From NCBI RefSeq assembly GCF_900142845.1, contig NZ_FSRU01000003.1, positions 857,176 to 921,175 on the forward strand: a stretch of DNA of 64,000 nt, read 5' to 3'. Source of the stretch: Paraburkholderia phenazinium. GTDB lineage: Bacteria; Pseudomonadota; Gammaproteobacteria; Burkholderiales; Burkholderiaceae. Under the pieces are notes generated by a model. The model was given only the letters and a program-made list of their open reading frames with translations, was not told the DNA's origin and did not search any database. Within the stretch, counting starts at the first letter, position 1, and each line of letters starts with the position of its first letter. Positions 47,592 to 57,220 of the stretch are shown piece by piece. The position numbers and the translations under genes are program-made.

Positions 47592-49147
47592 TCGCCACCT
47601 CCGCGCGCCTGCGTAGCACGGGCGGCGAGCGCCAGACGTGCGTGATCCTGATCGGAGAAAGCGCGTTTCTTGCCCATGATTTCCTGTGTTGCTTCGTGCC
47701 CCTTGCCGGCCAGCACGATTACGTCTTCACGCGCCGCGCCGCGGATGGCCTGCAGGATGGCGCTGGCGCGATCCTCGATCCGGCGGGCCTTCGACGCGTC
47801 CTTCATGCCCGCGGCAATCTGGTCGAGAATCTTCTGCGGATCTTCGCTACGCGGGTTGTCGCTCGTCACGACGACGCCGTCCGCCAATCTTTCCGCAATC
47901 GCCCCCATCAACGGACGCTTGGTCGCATCACGATCGCCGCCGCAGCCGAACATGCAGATCAGCTCGCCGCCGCGCGCGGCCGCCATCGGGCGCAGCGCTT
48001 CGAGCGTCTTTTCCAGCGCGTCGGGCGTATGCGCGTAGTCGATCACGACGAGCGGCTCGTCGTTTTGCAGACGGCCGCCGAGGCGCTGCATGCGGCCGTT
48101 GACCGGCTCCAGTTTTTCCAGCTCGGTCAGGGCGGCGTCGAACGGGACGTCCGCTGCAAGCAGCGCGCCCAGCACGCCGAGCAGGTTGCTGACGTTGAAC
48201 GCGCCCAGCGTCTGCACTTCGACTTCGGCGTCGCCCCAATCGGAGGTGCTCAGATGGAAGGCCGTGCCGGTTGCGGTGGCGCGCACATCGGCCGCGTGCA
48301 GCCAGGCGTCGGCCTGCGGTGCGGCGGCGTCCGGCGCTTCGGTGCGTGTGCCGATACTGTAGGCGATGGTGCGAGCGTGGCCCTGGGTACTCGCCAGCAG
48401 CCGGCGGCCAGCCTCGTCGTCATGATTGATCACGGCGCAACGCAATTCCGGCCACGCGAACAGACGCGCCTTGGCGGCCTCGTAGGCGGCGAAGGTGCCG
48501 TGATAGTCGAGGTGGTCCTGAGTGAGATTCGTGAACACGGCGATCTCAAACGCCGTGCCGTTCACCCGCCCCTGATGCAGCGCATGCGACGACACTTCCA
48601 TCGCGACCGCCTGCGCACCCGCATCGCGCAACTGCGCGAGACTGCGCTGCAATTGCGGCGCGTCCGGCGTCGTGAAACCGGTATGCACGAGGTGGCCCGG
48701 CAAGCCGGTGCCCAGCGTGCCGATAATCGCGCAGCGCGTGCCGAGCGCGGTGAGCGCCGCGGCAATCCACTGGCTCGATGACGTCTTGCCGTTGGTGCCC
48801 GTGACGCCGATCACCCGCATCGCATCGCTCGGGTTGCCGTACCAGCCGCTTGCAATCGAGCCCGCCAGCTCATTCAGCGCGGGCACCGCCAATCCCACCG
48901 ACGCATCCACCGCGCCAGTGAAGTTTTCCGGCTGATACAGCACCGCGGCCGCACCGCGCTCGATCGCGCTGTCGATGAACGGCCGGTTGTCGGCGCCGTC
49001 GACCGCATACGCCAGAAACACATCGCCGGCCGCGAGCGAGCGCGTATCGGCGTGCAGATGAGCGTCCGGCTGCGCGCGAGCGTGCAGCCAGGTGAGGGCG
49101 ACGGCGATCTGCCGCTGCGCGGGATGCTTCGAACGTAGCGCGCTCAT
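47588..49147 (-). CDS. murE: MurE, UDP-MurNAc-dipeptide--meso-diaminopimelate ligase
   Basis: MurE adds the third residue of the stem peptide. The 519-residue product has GTNGKTSSSQW near residue 116 and the DNPRSEDP motif near 425, which selects meso-diaminopimelate rather than lysine and agrees with a Gram-negative wall. The frame extends far upstream inside ftsI; the start at 49147 is the one overlapping the ftsI stop as ATGA. The murF start overlaps its own stop in the same way. Confidence 0.97.
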   Translation of the reverse strand: MSALRSKHPAQRQIAVALTWLHARAQPDAHLHADTRSLAAGDVFLAYAVDGADNRPFIDSAIERGAAAVLYQPENFTGAVDASVGLAVPALNELAGSIASGWYGNPSDAMRVIGVTGTNGKTSSSQWIAAALTALGTRCAIIGTLGTGLPGHLVHTGFTTPDAPQLQRSLAQLRDAGAQAVAMEVSSHALHQGRVNGTAFEIAVFTNLTQDHLDYHGTFAAYEAAKARLFAWPELRCAVINHDDEAGRRLLASTQGHARTIAYSIGTRTEAPDAAAPQADAWLHAADVRATATGTAFHLSTSDWGDAEVEVQTLGAFNVSNLLGVLGALLAADVPFDAALTELEKLEPVNGRMQRLGGRLQNDEPLVVIDYAHTPDALEKTLEALRPMAAARGGELICMFGCGGDRDATKRPLMGAIAERLADGVVVTSDNPRSEDPQKILDQIAAGMKDASKARRIEDRASAILQAIRGAAREDVIVLAGKGHEATQEIMGKKRAFSDQDHARLALAARATQARGGGE

Positions 49148-51012
49148 CGCACGACTCCGGGATGATTTTTCGCGTTCGAGGCGATGGTCATTTTCTTGGC
49201 GCCGCCGCTGGTGGCCAGTTTCTTCGCCGACGCAGACGGCAGGGTCGGCGCGGCGGGCGCAACCGGCGCCGAATCGTCCGACACCACCATCTGTTTGACC
49301 GGCATGTCGGGCGGAATATTGAGCGAGCGCAGCGTGTCGCCGGCGATGGCCGAGAACACCGGCCCCGACACCTGGCCACCGAAGTGGCTGCCGGCCGTCG
49401 GTTCGTCCACCGACACCGCGACCACGATGCGCGGATCCGGCATCGGCGCCATGCCGACGAACGACGCGCGGTACTTCGATTTGTCGTAGCCGTGCGCACC
49501 GTGCTTGTATGCCGTGCCGCTCTTGCCGCCGACGCGGTAACCCGGCACCGCTGCATCGGGCGAGGTGCCGCCGGGCGCGACCACGGTTTCGAGCATCGCG
49601 CGCACTTCGCGGGCGGTGACCGGCGAGAAAATCTGCGGACCGGTGGCGGGTTGATCGCCCGGCGAGCGGAAGATGGTCACCGGCATGATTTCGCCGTCGT
49701 GAGCGATAGCGGTGTAGGCGCGCGCCAACTGGAACAGCGAGGCGGACAGGCCGTAGCCGTACGACATGGTGGCCTGCTCGATGCGGCGCCAGCTCTTCCA
49801 CGGACGCAGATGGCCCGCGGTGGCGCCGGGGAAACCGATCTTCGGCGCCTGGCCAAGACCGATGCTGGTATACATATTCCACATCTCTTCGGGCTTGAGC
49901 GTCATCGCGATCTTCGTCGCGCCAATGTTGCTCGATTTCTGAATCACACCGCCGACCGTCAGCACGCCGAACGCGCTGTCGTCGGTGATCGTCGCGCCGT
50001 CGAGATTGAAGTGGCCCGGCCCCGTATCTACCAGTGTAGTCGGCGCCACGCGATGCAGATCCAGCGCGAGCGAGATCGTGAACGGCTTCATGATCGAGCC
50101 CGGCTCGAACTCGTCCGTGAGCACGCGGTTGCGCAACTGGTCGCCGGTCAGGTGCGAGCGGTCGTTCGGGTTGAAGGTCGGATAGTTGACGAGCGCCAGC
50201 ACTTCGCCGGTGCGCACGTCGATCACCATGGCCGCGCCGGCCTTGGCCTTGAATTTGTCGACCGCGGCCTTCAGGTTCGTATACGCGATGTACTGGATCT
50301 TGCTGTCGATCGCCAGATCCACGTCCTGGCCGTTGTGCGGCACGACCTGTTCGTCGACGTCTTCAATGATGTGCCCCATCCGGTCCTTGATGACGCGGCG
50401 GATGCCCGGCATGCCCTCGAGCTGCTTCTGGTCGCCGAGTTCGACGCCTTCCTGGCCTTCGTCCTCGACGTTGGTGAAGCCGATCAGGTGCGCGGCAATC
50501 TCGCCTTCCGGATAGAAACGCTTGTACTCGTCGCGCTGGTAAATGCCCGGAATGTCGAGCGCCGTCACCTGCGCGGCGACATCCACCGGCACCTGACGTT
50601 TGACGTAGACGAAGTTCTTGTCCTCGGACAGCTTGGCGCGCAATTCGGTATTCGTCATACCGAGCAGCTTGCCGAGCGCGGCCAGCTTGTCGGCGCCGAG
50701 ATCGTCAGGCACCGCTTCGGGAATCGCCCAGATGGCACGCACCGGCAAGCTCGTGGCCAGCACGAGGCCGTTGCGGTCGAGAATCTTGCCGCGCGTCGCC
50801 GGCATCTCCAGCGTGCGCTGATAGCGGCTCTCGCCCTGCTTCTGATAGAACGCGTTGCCCGGGCCCTGAATCCAGAACGCACGGCCGGCCAGCGCGACAA
50901 ACGCCATGAACAGCATGAACACGACGAGCTTCGAGCGCCACATCGGCAGGCGCACGGACAGAATCGGGTTCGACGCAAACGGGACGCTCTTGCGATTCGA
51001 CGACTTTTTCAT
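49144..51012 (-). CDS. ftsI: FtsI (PBP3), septal transpeptidase
   Basis: FtsI is the class B penicillin-binding protein that cross-links septal peptidoglycan in partnership with FtsW. The 622-residue product has a short cytoplasmic tail and one transmembrane helix near residues 28-47. A pedestal domain is followed by the transpeptidase domain with active-site S-I-M-K near residue 305, S-S-N near 360 and K-S-G-T near 495. The proline/alanine- and lysine-rich C-terminal tail of about 40 residues is longer than in E. coli. Confidence 0.97.
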   Translation of the reverse strand: MKKSSNRKSVPFASNPILSVRLPMWRSKLVVFMLFMAFVALAGRAFWIQGPGNAFYQKQGESRYQRTLEMPATRGKILDRNGLVLATSLPVRAIWAIPEAVPDDLGADKLAALGKLLGMTNTELRAKLSEDKNFVYVKRQVPVDVAAQVTALDIPGIYQRDEYKRFYPEGEIAAHLIGFTNVEDEGQEGVELGDQKQLEGMPGIRRVIKDRMGHIIEDVDEQVVPHNGQDVDLAIDSKIQYIAYTNLKAAVDKFKAKAGAAMVIDVRTGEVLALVNYPTFNPNDRSHLTGDQLRNRVLTDEFEPGSIMKPFTISLALDLHRVAPTTLVDTGPGHFNLDGATITDDSAFGVLTVGGVIQKSSNIGATKIAMTLKPEEMWNMYTSIGLGQAPKIGFPGATAGHLRPWKSWRRIEQATMSYGYGLSASLFQLARAYTAIAHDGEIMPVTIFRSPGDQPATGPQIFSPVTAREVRAMLETVVAPGGTSPDAAVPGYRVGGKSGTAYKHGAHGYDKSKYRASFVGMAPMPDPRIVVAVSVDEPTAGSHFGGQVSGPVFSAIAGDTLRSLNIPPDMPVKQMVVSDDSAPVAPAAPTLPSASAKKLATSGGAKKMTIASNAKNHPGVVR

Positions 51013-51365
51013 CGCACGCCCCCATGACGGGTGGCGAGCGGGGTCGACGCGGACAGCGGCGCCGAAGTCGGCACCGGCGCGTCTTCAGCCGTAGCGGCGC
51101 CCGGGTCGAGCGTCAGGTATTGGGTGCGACCCGTCGTGACAGCCTGCATTTTCAGCGAGTCCGTCGCAATCCCTTCGATGCGCGAGGTCTTCGACAGCGC
51201 GCTCTGCTGATATTGAAGCTGCGAATAGTCTTGCTGCAGCTGGCGCTCCTGCGACTGCGCGCGCTGCAACTGGATAAAGATCTGACGCTGCTGATTCGTT
51301 GCGTTGACTACAGATAATGCACAACCCATCACGACAATCAGCAGGAAGATATTGAGGCGGCTCAT
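51009..51365 (-). CDS. ftsL: FtsL, division protein
   Basis: FtsL is a small bitopic protein that forms the FtsQLB complex and activates FtsWI. The 118-residue product has an N-terminal transmembrane helix (about 5-22, [16 protein letters not shown]) and a heptad-patterned coiled coil rich in Gln (about 25-65). The conserved end of the core, RTQYLTLDP, follows, then a disordered Ala/Pro tail. It overlaps rsmH and ftsI by four bases each. Confidence 0.93.
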   Translation of the reverse strand: MSRLNIFLLIVVMGCALSVVNATNQQRQIFIQLQRAQSQERQLQQDYSQLQYQQSALSKTSRIEGIATDSLKMQAVTTGRTQYLTLDPGAATAEDAPVPTSAPLSASTPLATRHGGVR

Positions 51366-52315
51366 GGCGCGATACGCTCCGCCACGCGCATCACAGCAGA
51401 ACGGGCGCGCGGGTTCGCGGCGACTTCAGCGTCGCTCGCGAACACGCGGCCGATGATTTTGAGCGGCGGGCTGGGCAGGTCGACGGCACGAATCGGCAGG
51501 CGACGGTCGACCGTAGGCGTACTGGCGTGCGCCTGCATGAACCGTTTGACGATCCGGTCTTCGAGCGAATGAAAGCTGATGACCACCAGCCGCCCCCCTT
51601 GCTCCAGCAGCGCAAGCGCCGCTTCTAAAACGACTTGCAGCTCCGCAAGCTCTTGATTGATGTGAATCCGTATAGCTTGAAAGGTGCGGGTTGCCGGATC
51701 CTTGCCCTTCTCACGGGTCTTGACGACGTTAGCCACGATTTGGGCAAGCTCGCCCGTGCTGACGAGAGGCCCAAGACGGTCGGACTCTGCCCGGCGAGCA
51801 ACAAGCGCCTTTGCAATCTGAAAAGCAAACCGTTCTTCCCCATAATCTCGTATTACCTCCGTCAGTTCCTGCACCGTGGCCCGCGCCAGCCAGTCAGCAG
51901 CAGACTCGCCGCGCGTCGGGTCCATCCGCATGTCGAGCGGGCCGTCGGCGCGGAAGCTGAAGCCCCGCTCCGGATCGTCGACTTGCGGCGACGACACGCC
52001 CAGATCCAATAAAACGCCCGACACCCGCCCTACCCCGCGCTCCGCAATCGCTTCGCGCAGTGAAGCAAAACTCTCGTGCACGATCTCGAAACGCGGATCG
52101 GCGATTTTCTGAGCCGTGGCGATGGCGAGCGGGTCTTTGTCGAACGCAATCAGCCGCCCCGACTCGCCCAGCTTGCTCAACACCGCACGGCTATGACCGC
52201 CGCGTCCGAACGTGCCGTCCACATAAACGCCGTCGGGGCGCTTGACCAGCGCCTCGACCGCCTCTTCCAGCAGCACCGTGCGATGCTGCAATTCGTTTCC
52301 CATCGCAGATGCCAT
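51362..52315 (-). CDS. rsmH: RsmH (MraW), 16S rRNA m4C1402 methyltransferase
   Basis: RsmH methylates N4 of C1402 in the decoding centre of 16S rRNA using S-adenosylmethionine. The 317-residue product has the SAM-binding [14 protein letters not shown] near residue 34, [18 protein letters not shown] near 105 and [13 protein letters not shown] near 245. Two starts are possible, 52315 (MASAMGN) and 52303 (MGNELQH); neither has a strong ribosome site, and the first is kept. It lies 15 bases after mraZ. Confidence 0.96.
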   Translation of the reverse strand: MASAMGNELQHRTVLLEEAVEALVKRPDGVYVDGTFGRGGHSRAVLSKLGESGRLIAFDKDPLAIATAQKIADPRFEIVHESFASLREAIAERGVGRVSGVLLDLGVSSPQVDDPERGFSFRADGPLDMRMDPTRGESAADWLARATVQELTEVIRDYGEERFAFQIAKALVARRAESDRLGPLVSTGELAQIVANVVKTREKGKDPATRTFQAIRIHINQELAELQVVLEAALALLEQGGRLVVISFHSLEDRIVKRFMQAHASTPTVDRRLPIRAVDLPSPPLKIIGRVFASDAEVAANPRARSAVMRVAERIAP

Positions 52316-52330
52316 ATATGTATGCCGCGA

Positions 52331-52759
52331 TCAGAACGTGAAATTCTTCAACGCATCGGGCATGCCCTGCGCCATCGCCGCCTGTTCCTTGGCCGCGTAG
52401 GTTTGTGCATCCCACAACTCAAAGTGACTGCCCATGCCCAACAACATCACTTCCTTTTCCAGCAAAGCCGCCATCCGCAATTCAGGAGACACCAGCACGC
52501 GACCGGCGCCGTCGAGATCGACATCCGAAGCATTGCCAAGGAAAATCCGGCGCCACCAGTGAGCGTCCATGGGCAGCGCCGCGATTTTGGTGCGGAAGAC
52601 TTCCCATTCCGGGCGCGGAAATAGCAACAGGCAGCCGTCCGGGTGCTTGGTGATCGTCACCCGGCCTTCTGCCTGTCCTTGCAGCGCGTCCCGATAGCGC
52701 GACGGGACGGACATCCGCCCCTTCGCATCGAGTGTCAGCGCCGACGCCCCTTGGAACAC
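52331..52759 (-). CDS. mraZ: MraZ, transcriptional regulator of the dcw cluster
   Basis: MraZ is an AbrB-fold DNA-binding protein that represses its own operon by binding repeated boxes in the promoter region. The 142-residue product has two tandem AbrB-like repeats: [20 protein letters not shown] at residues 6-25 and [18 protein letters not shown] at about 80-97. Both contain the D-x-x-G-R core that contacts DNA. It is the first gene of the cluster; its promoter and presumed operator lie about 130-190 bases upstream. Confidence 0.96.
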   Translation of the reverse strand: MFQGASALTLDAKGRMSVPSRYRDALQGQAEGRVTITKHPDGCLLLFPRPEWEVFRTKIAALPMDAHWWRRIFLGNASDVDLDGAGRVLVSPELRMAALLEKEVMLLGMGSHFELWDAQTYAAKEQAAMAQGMPDALKNFTF

Positions 52760-52889
52760 TTCCGCTCTCCCCTGTCGATCAGAGTGAGCGCTTCAGCGCT
52801 TTACTCTGGTCCCTTGCAAACTCGTTGCGATCGCGACACGGCACGCCGCTCGCCTGTTCTCGAAAATCTACCCGAAACCCCCTCGGGAA

Positions 52890-52924
52890 TCACACAAAAA
52901 TACACTTTCTCACACTGTCTCCCA
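52890..52924 (-). promoter_or_regulatory. Presumed MraZ operator: four boxes at 10-bp spacing
   Basis: On the minus strand, TGGGA (52920-52924), TGTGA (52910-52914), TGTAT (52900-52904) and TGTGA (52890-52894) start exactly 10 bases apart, one helical turn. MraZ of other bacteria binds TGGGN boxes separated by 5 bases, so this is most likely its operator. The array starts at the -10 box of the promoter and runs into the transcribed region. Confidence 0.75.
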
Positions 52925-52952
52925 CTTTAGAGGAAGCCCAAACAGGGGTCAA
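52924..52952 (-). promoter_or_regulatory. mra promoter (sigma-70 type) of the dcw cluster
   Basis: On the minus strand TTGACC (52947-52952) and TAAAGT (52924-52929) are separated by exactly 17 bases. Initiation would fall near 52917, inside the repeat array. This leaves a leader of about 160 bases before mraZ. The rest of the 444-base mraZ-coq7 gap (52953-53203) shows no other feature. Confidence 0.75.
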
Positions 52953-53203
52953 GGGAGAAGCGCGGATTTTTAACGAAATTTGTTTGTTAGAACAAGGACT
53001 TAGCGCGACTCCTTCACGTCAGACCTAAAACGGAAAACCGTTATAAATGAATGCACTAGTGCAACTTGTGAAGGTGATACGTGAAAAGTCCGGGCGAAGC
53101 GCGTGGAATCTAAGCGATCTGCGGCGGGGGATAAGCGGAATCAGCGGAGGATTTGAGGCGATTAACCGGACGACGCGCGTTGCGCCGTCCCACTTCGCAG
53201 CGA

Positions 53204-53833
53204 TTAAACGTAATAAGCAGTACGGGTCATGATTTTCGACGCGGCGCGCATCAAGGCGCGAGCCGGAAAAGGCAGCTCGACACCGCCGGCATCGATCGCG
53301 GCTTTGCCATGAGCGGCTTCGTCCGCGCGCATCTGCTCGACGATGGCGCGCGACTCGAGATCCGCCTCGGGCAGCGCTTCCAGATGACTGTCGAGATGCT
53401 GCTCCACCTGGCGCTCGGTCTCCGCCATGAAGCCGAGGCTCACCCTGTCGCCGAAGCGGCCGGCCACCAGACCGAGCGCGAGAGCGCCGGCGTACCACAG
53501 CGGATTCAGCAGACTGGGCCGAGACTCGAGCGCCTCGAGCCGCCGGGCGGTCCACGCCAGGTGATCTTCCTCCTCGCGTGCCGCGTGCTCGAAGGTCGCT
53601 TTCAAGCTGGGCGAGCGGGTGGCAAGCTTTTGCGCCTGATAAAGCGCCTGCGCGCACACTTCGCCGACATGGTTGACGCGCATGAGGCCCGCCGCATGCT
53701 CGCGCTCTTCCGGCGACAGCTCCGGCATGTCGGCCGACGCGTTCGGCACCGGCACCGGCCGGCTCATCCGCGACACGCCCGTCATTGAGCGTAAACCCCG
53801 ATCCAGCTCGGTAATCAGTTCATCCAGCACCAT
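53204..53833 (-). CDS. coq7: Coq7, demethoxyubiquinone hydroxylase
   Basis: Coq7 is a di-iron monooxygenase that performs the penultimate hydroxylation in ubiquinone synthesis. The 209-residue product has the two E-x(n)-E-x-x-H iron sites, seen as [14 protein letters not shown] near residue 55 and REEEDHLAW near 87, with further ligands in [11 protein letters not shown] near 175. The start at 53833 ([15 protein letters not shown]) matches the family; the open frame upstream (to 53995) is not conserved. It replaces the flavoprotein UbiF used by E. coli. Upstream, 53834-54011 is AT-rich and shows no gene. Confidence 0.94.
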   Translation of the reverse strand: MVLDELITELDRGLRSMTGVSRMSRPVPVPNASADMPELSPEEREHAAGLMRVNHVGEVCAQALYQAQKLATRSPSLKATFEHAAREEEDHLAWTARRLEALESRPSLLNPLWYAGALALGLVAGRFGDRVSLGFMAETERQVEQHLDSHLEALPEADLESRAIVEQMRADEAAHGKAAIDAGGVELPFPARALMRAASKIMTRTAYYV

Positions 53834-54011
53834 CCAACTCTCCTGGTTCGACACCTCAGTCCGAATCTCCCAAACGACCGCGCGGCGTGCGTTTGCGCAG
53901 CAAAATCGCACGCCGGGAGCGCTTGCTAAGGACTGATTTAATAGCCAATTTTCAATTTTAGACCATGTTGCGTAAACGAAACAGCGGCGTTCCATGCAAC
54001 CTGCTTTTTCT

Positions 54012-54039
54012 TTGTGCAGGGTATGCCTTTTGTTACATT
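54012..54039 (+). promoter_or_regulatory. Candidate promoter of the porin gene
   Basis: TTGTGC (54012-54017) and TACATT (54034-54039) are separated by 16 bases in an AT-rich region. The match is moderate; the leader would be about 90 bases. GGAG eight bases before the porin start is a clear ribosome site. Confidence 0.35.
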
Positions 54040-54134
54040 ACCTGCAACTTCTCGCGAAGTTAGATAGCAAGGTCCAGACGTACCAAAAATATTAGCCTTG
54101 TACAAAAAATTCGCAGTTCCTTGGAGATTAATCG

Positions 54135-55307
54135 ATGAAAAAGTCGCTTCTCGCTCTCGCAGCATTGGGCGCGTTTGCTGGCGTCGCTCATGCGCAGAGC
54201 AGCGTGACCCTGTACGGTATCGTTGACGAAGGTTTCAACATCAACACCAACGCCGGTGGCAAGCATCTGTACAACCTGTCCAGCGGCGTTCTGCAGGGCA
54301 GCCGTTGGGGCCTGCGCGGTACGGAAGATCTGGGCGGTGGTCTGAAGGCCATCTTCGTGCTCGAAAACGGCTTCGACGTGAACACCGGTAAGTTGGGTCA
54401 GGGCGGTCTGGAGTTCGGTCGCCAGGCTTACGTCGGTCTGTCGAGCAACTACGGTTCGATCACCCTCGGTCGTCAATACGACTCCGCGGTCGACTACGTC
54501 GGCCCGCTGGAAGTCGGCGATCAATGGGGTGGCTACATCGCTGCTCACCCGGGCGACCTGGATAACCTGAACAACGATTACCGCGTCAACAACTCGATCA
54601 AGTTCACGAGCAACAACTACAACGGCCTGACCTTCGGCGGCTTGTACAGCCTCGGCGGTGTGGCTGGCGAAACCGGTCGCAACCAGATCTTCTCGCTGGG
54701 CGCCGGCTACGCGAATGGCCCGTTGGTCCTGGGCGCGGCCTACCTCAACGTTCGCAACCCGAACGTGAGCTTCTTCGGCAACAGCACGTCGGGCACGGTT
54801 TCGACGACGACGTCGAATGTCGCGTCGCCGGTGTTCTCGGGCTACGGTTCGGCCAACACGTATCAGGTTATTGCTGCAGGCGGCGCTTACACGTTCGGCG
54901 CGGCAACGATCGGCGGCACGTACTCGAACATCAAGTTCATGAATCTGGGCGCTTCGTACGCCTCGCCGTTCGCAGGTCAAACGGCTACGTTCAACAACGC
55001 CGAAATCAACTTCAAGTATCAGTTGACCCCGGCATTGCTGATCGGCACAGCGTACGACTACACGCGTGGCAGCAAGATCGAAGGCGACTCGGCAGCCCAG
55101 TATCACCAGGTTTCGGCTGGCGTCGACTACTTCCTGTCGAAGCGCACGGACGTCTACATCATCGGCGTGTATCAGCACGCTTTGGGCGAGACGCTGAACG
55201 CGGCCGGCACGGCGCCCACCGCGGCCGTTGCAGCAATCAGCAACCTGACGCCTTCGGCGAACCAGAACCAGTTGACGGCGCGCGTCGGTATTCGCGCCAA
55301 GTTCTAA
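54135..55307 (+). CDS. Gram-negative outer-membrane porin (OpcP/Omp38-like)
   Basis: This trimeric beta-barrel porin allows small solutes through the outer membrane. The 390-residue product has a 20-residue signal peptide ending AGVAHA, with mature start QSSVTLYGIVDEG. It has the 16-strand pattern with SRWGLRGTEDLGGGLKAIF near residue 55 and a C-terminal strand ending in phenylalanine (VGIRAKF), the barrel assembly signal. Codon choice is more uniform than in neighbours, as expected for an abundant protein. A textbook terminator follows 27 bases after the stop. Confidence 0.95.
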   Translation: MKKSLLALAALGAFAGVAHAQSSVTLYGIVDEGFNINTNAGGKHLYNLSSGVLQGSRWGLRGTEDLGGGLKAIFVLENGFDVNTGKLGQGGLEFGRQAYVGLSSNYGSITLGRQYDSAVDYVGPLEVGDQWGGYIAAHPGDLDNLNNDYRVNNSIKFTSNNYNGLTFGGLYSLGGVAGETGRNQIFSLGAGYANGPLVLGAAYLNVRNPNVSFFGNSTSGTVSTTTSNVASPVFSGYGSANTYQVIAAGGAYTFGAATIGGTYSNIKFMNLGASYASPFAGQTATFNNAEINFKYQLTPALLIGTAYDYTRGSKIEGDSAAQYHQVSAGVDYFLSKRTDVYIIGVYQHALGETLNAAGTAPTAAVAAISNLTPSANQNQLTARVGIRAKF

Positions 55308-55333
55308 TAAGTCGTAACAAAGCTGTATGCCTC

Positions 55334-55361
55334 AAAGGCGCCTTCGGGCGCCTTTTTTTTG
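55334..55361 (+). terminator. Intrinsic terminator after the porin gene
   Basis: AAAGGCGCC (55334-55342) pairs with GGCGCCTTT (55347-55355) around a TTCG tetraloop, followed by five further T residues. It is a strong, conventional terminator. Confidence 0.93.
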
Positions 55362-55430
55362 CGTCGACGCTTCCCGATTGCCGCCTGGATGCGCATTCGC
55401 GCTCGCGCTCAGTATGCGGCTCGGAAATAG

Positions 55431-55466
55431 GAACGGCCCAACGAGCGGAGGCTCGTTGGGCCGTTC
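55431..55466. repeat. Perfect 16-bp inverted repeat between porin and fadD
   Basis: Bases 55431-55446 are exactly complementary to 55451-55466, with a 4-base loop (GGAG). Only TTT follows on the plus strand and a mixed sequence on the minus strand, so it is a weak terminator by consensus but a very stable hairpin. It lies 81 bases after the fadD stop and may end that transcript. Confidence 0.7.
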
Positions 55467-55546
55467 TTTGGGTCACGCCGGTCAGGCTGATGCGCTTGCT
55501 TGTGCGGTGGGGTGAGCCTGTCGTCGTCACCCTTTCCCGCGAGCCC

Positions 55547-57220
55547 TTATACGCGCCCGTCGCGCAATTCGCGCCGCAAGATCTTGCCGACATTGCTCTT
55601 GGGCAGCTCGGTACGAAACTCGATGATTTTCGGCCGCTTGTAACCCGTCAGTTGCTCCTTGCAGAACGCGAAAATGTCCGCGTCGGTGAGCGCCTGATCC
55701 TTCTTCACGACAAAGAGTTTCACCGCCTCGCCGGAATGCTGGTCCGGCACGCCGACCGCCGCGACTTCGAACACGCCCGGCAGCTTGGCGACGACATCTT
55801 CGACCTCGTTCGGATAGACGTTGAAGCCGGACACCAGAATCATGTCCTTCTTCCGATCGACGATCTTCACGTATCCCGCTTCGCTCACAATACCGACGTC
55901 GCCGGATTTGAAGAAGCCGTCCGGCGTCATGACCTTCGCGGTTTCATCCGGCCGGTTCCAGTAGCCCGCCATCACCTGCGGACCGCGGACGCAGATCTCG
56001 CCGGGCTGGCCGAGCGGCACCTCGTTGTTTTCGTCGTCGCGAATCGAGATTTCGGTCGACGGCAGCGGCAGGCCAATCGTGCCGCTGTACGAGGTGACGG
56101 TCACCGGGTTGCACGTTACACAAGGCGACGTTTCCGACATACCGTAACCTTCGACGATCGGGCTACGCGTCCTTTCATACCAGCGCTTCGCGACGGCTTC
56201 CTGCACCGCCATCCCGCCGCCGTTGGCGACGAGCAGCTTTGAGAAGTTGAGCTTGTCGAAATCGGGATGGTTGAGCATCGCGTTATAGAGCGTGTTCACC
56301 GCGGGGATGGTCGTCACCGCATAGCCCTGCAGTTCCTTGATCATGCCGCCGATGTCGCGCGGATTCGGAATCAGCACGCCAAGGCCGCCCGTACGCACCG
56401 TCAGCAGTCCGCAGACCGTCAGTGCAAAGATGTGATACAGCGGCAATGCGACGACAGTCACGAACTGCTCGATGTCGTCCCGCCCCGCGCGAGCCGGATC
56501 GAGCCAGACCTGCGACTGCAAAACGTTAGCGATCAGATTCCGATGCAACAGCGTGGCGCCTTTCGCGACGCCGGTCGTGCCGCCCGTGTACTGGAGGAAC
56601 GCGACATCTTCCGGACCCTGCTTGACCGGTTTGAACTCGTGGCGTGCGCCTTCGGCAATGGCGGTGTTGAACTTGACGTGACCGGGCAGGCTCCACGCCG
56701 GCACCATCTTCTTCACGCGGCGCACGACGAAGTTGACGATCAGCCCCTTCGCGCCCATCAGGTCGCCCATCGCCGCCACGACCACGTGCTTGATCGCCGT
56801 GTTGCGCACCACCGCTTGCAGCGTCACCGCGAAGTTCTCGAGGATGATGATGGCTTCGGCGCCGCTGTCCTTGAGTTGGTGTTCGAGCTCACGCGGCGTG
56901 TACAGCGGATTCACGTTCACGACCACATAGCCGGCGCGCAGAATGGCGGCGATCGCCACCGGATACTGCAGCACGTTCGGCATCATGATGGCAATGCGGG
57001 CGCCGCGCACGATGCCCTTGGACTGGAACCATGCGGCAAGCTTGCGCGACAACGTGTCCAGCTCGCCGTAAGTGATCTGCTTGCCCATGCAGACGAACGC
57101 CGGCTTGGTGCGATATTCGCGGAAACTTTCCTCGAACAGGTCGGCAACGGACGAGTACTGACTCGGATCGATCTCTACTGGAACGCCGGGCGGATATGAT
57201 TTCAGCCAGATTTTTTCCAT
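55547..57220 (-). CDS. fadD: Long-chain-fatty-acid--CoA ligase
   Basis: This enzyme activates fatty acids to acyl-CoA with ATP, via an acyl-adenylate, at the inner face of the membrane. The 557-residue product has the AMP-binding signature YTGGTTGVAKG near residue 212, EGYGMSETSP near 350 and the C-terminal GDVGIVSEAGYVKIVDRKKD near 440. The lysine of the A10 motif is in SNVGKILRRELR near the end. A strong ribosome site, AAGGAGG, lies about 10 bases upstream of the start. Exact chain-length preference cannot be read from sequence. Confidence 0.93.
   Translation of the reverse strand: MEKIWLKSYPPGVPVEIDPSQYSSVADLFEESFREYRTKPAFVCMGKQITYGELDTLSRKLAAWFQSKGIVRGARIAIMMPNVLQYPVAIAAILRAGYVVVNVNPLYTPRELEHQLKDSGAEAIIILENFAVTLQAVVRNTAIKHVVVAAMGDLMGAKGLIVNFVVRRVKKMVPAWSLPGHVKFNTAIAEGARHEFKPVKQGPEDVAFLQYTGGTTGVAKGATLLHRNLIANVLQSQVWLDPARAGRDDIEQFVTVVALPLYHIFALTVCGLLTVRTGGLGVLIPNPRDIGGMIKELQGYAVTTIPAVNTLYNAMLNHPDFDKLNFSKLLVANGGGMAVQEAVAKRWYERTRSPIVEGYGMSETSPCVTCNPVTVTSYSGTIGLPLPSTEISIRDDENNEVPLGQPGEICVRGPQVMAGYWNRPDETAKVMTPDGFFKSGDVGIVSEAGYVKIVDRKKDMILVSGFNVYPNEVEDVVAKLPGVFEVAAVGVPDQHSGEAVKLFVVKKDQALTDADIFAFCKEQLTGYKRPKIIEFRTELPKSNVGKILRRELRDGRV

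Noticed and set aside
53047..53232. 61-codon open frame in the mraZ-coq7 gap
   Set aside because: No ribosome site, overlaps the end of coq7, and resembles nothing recognised.
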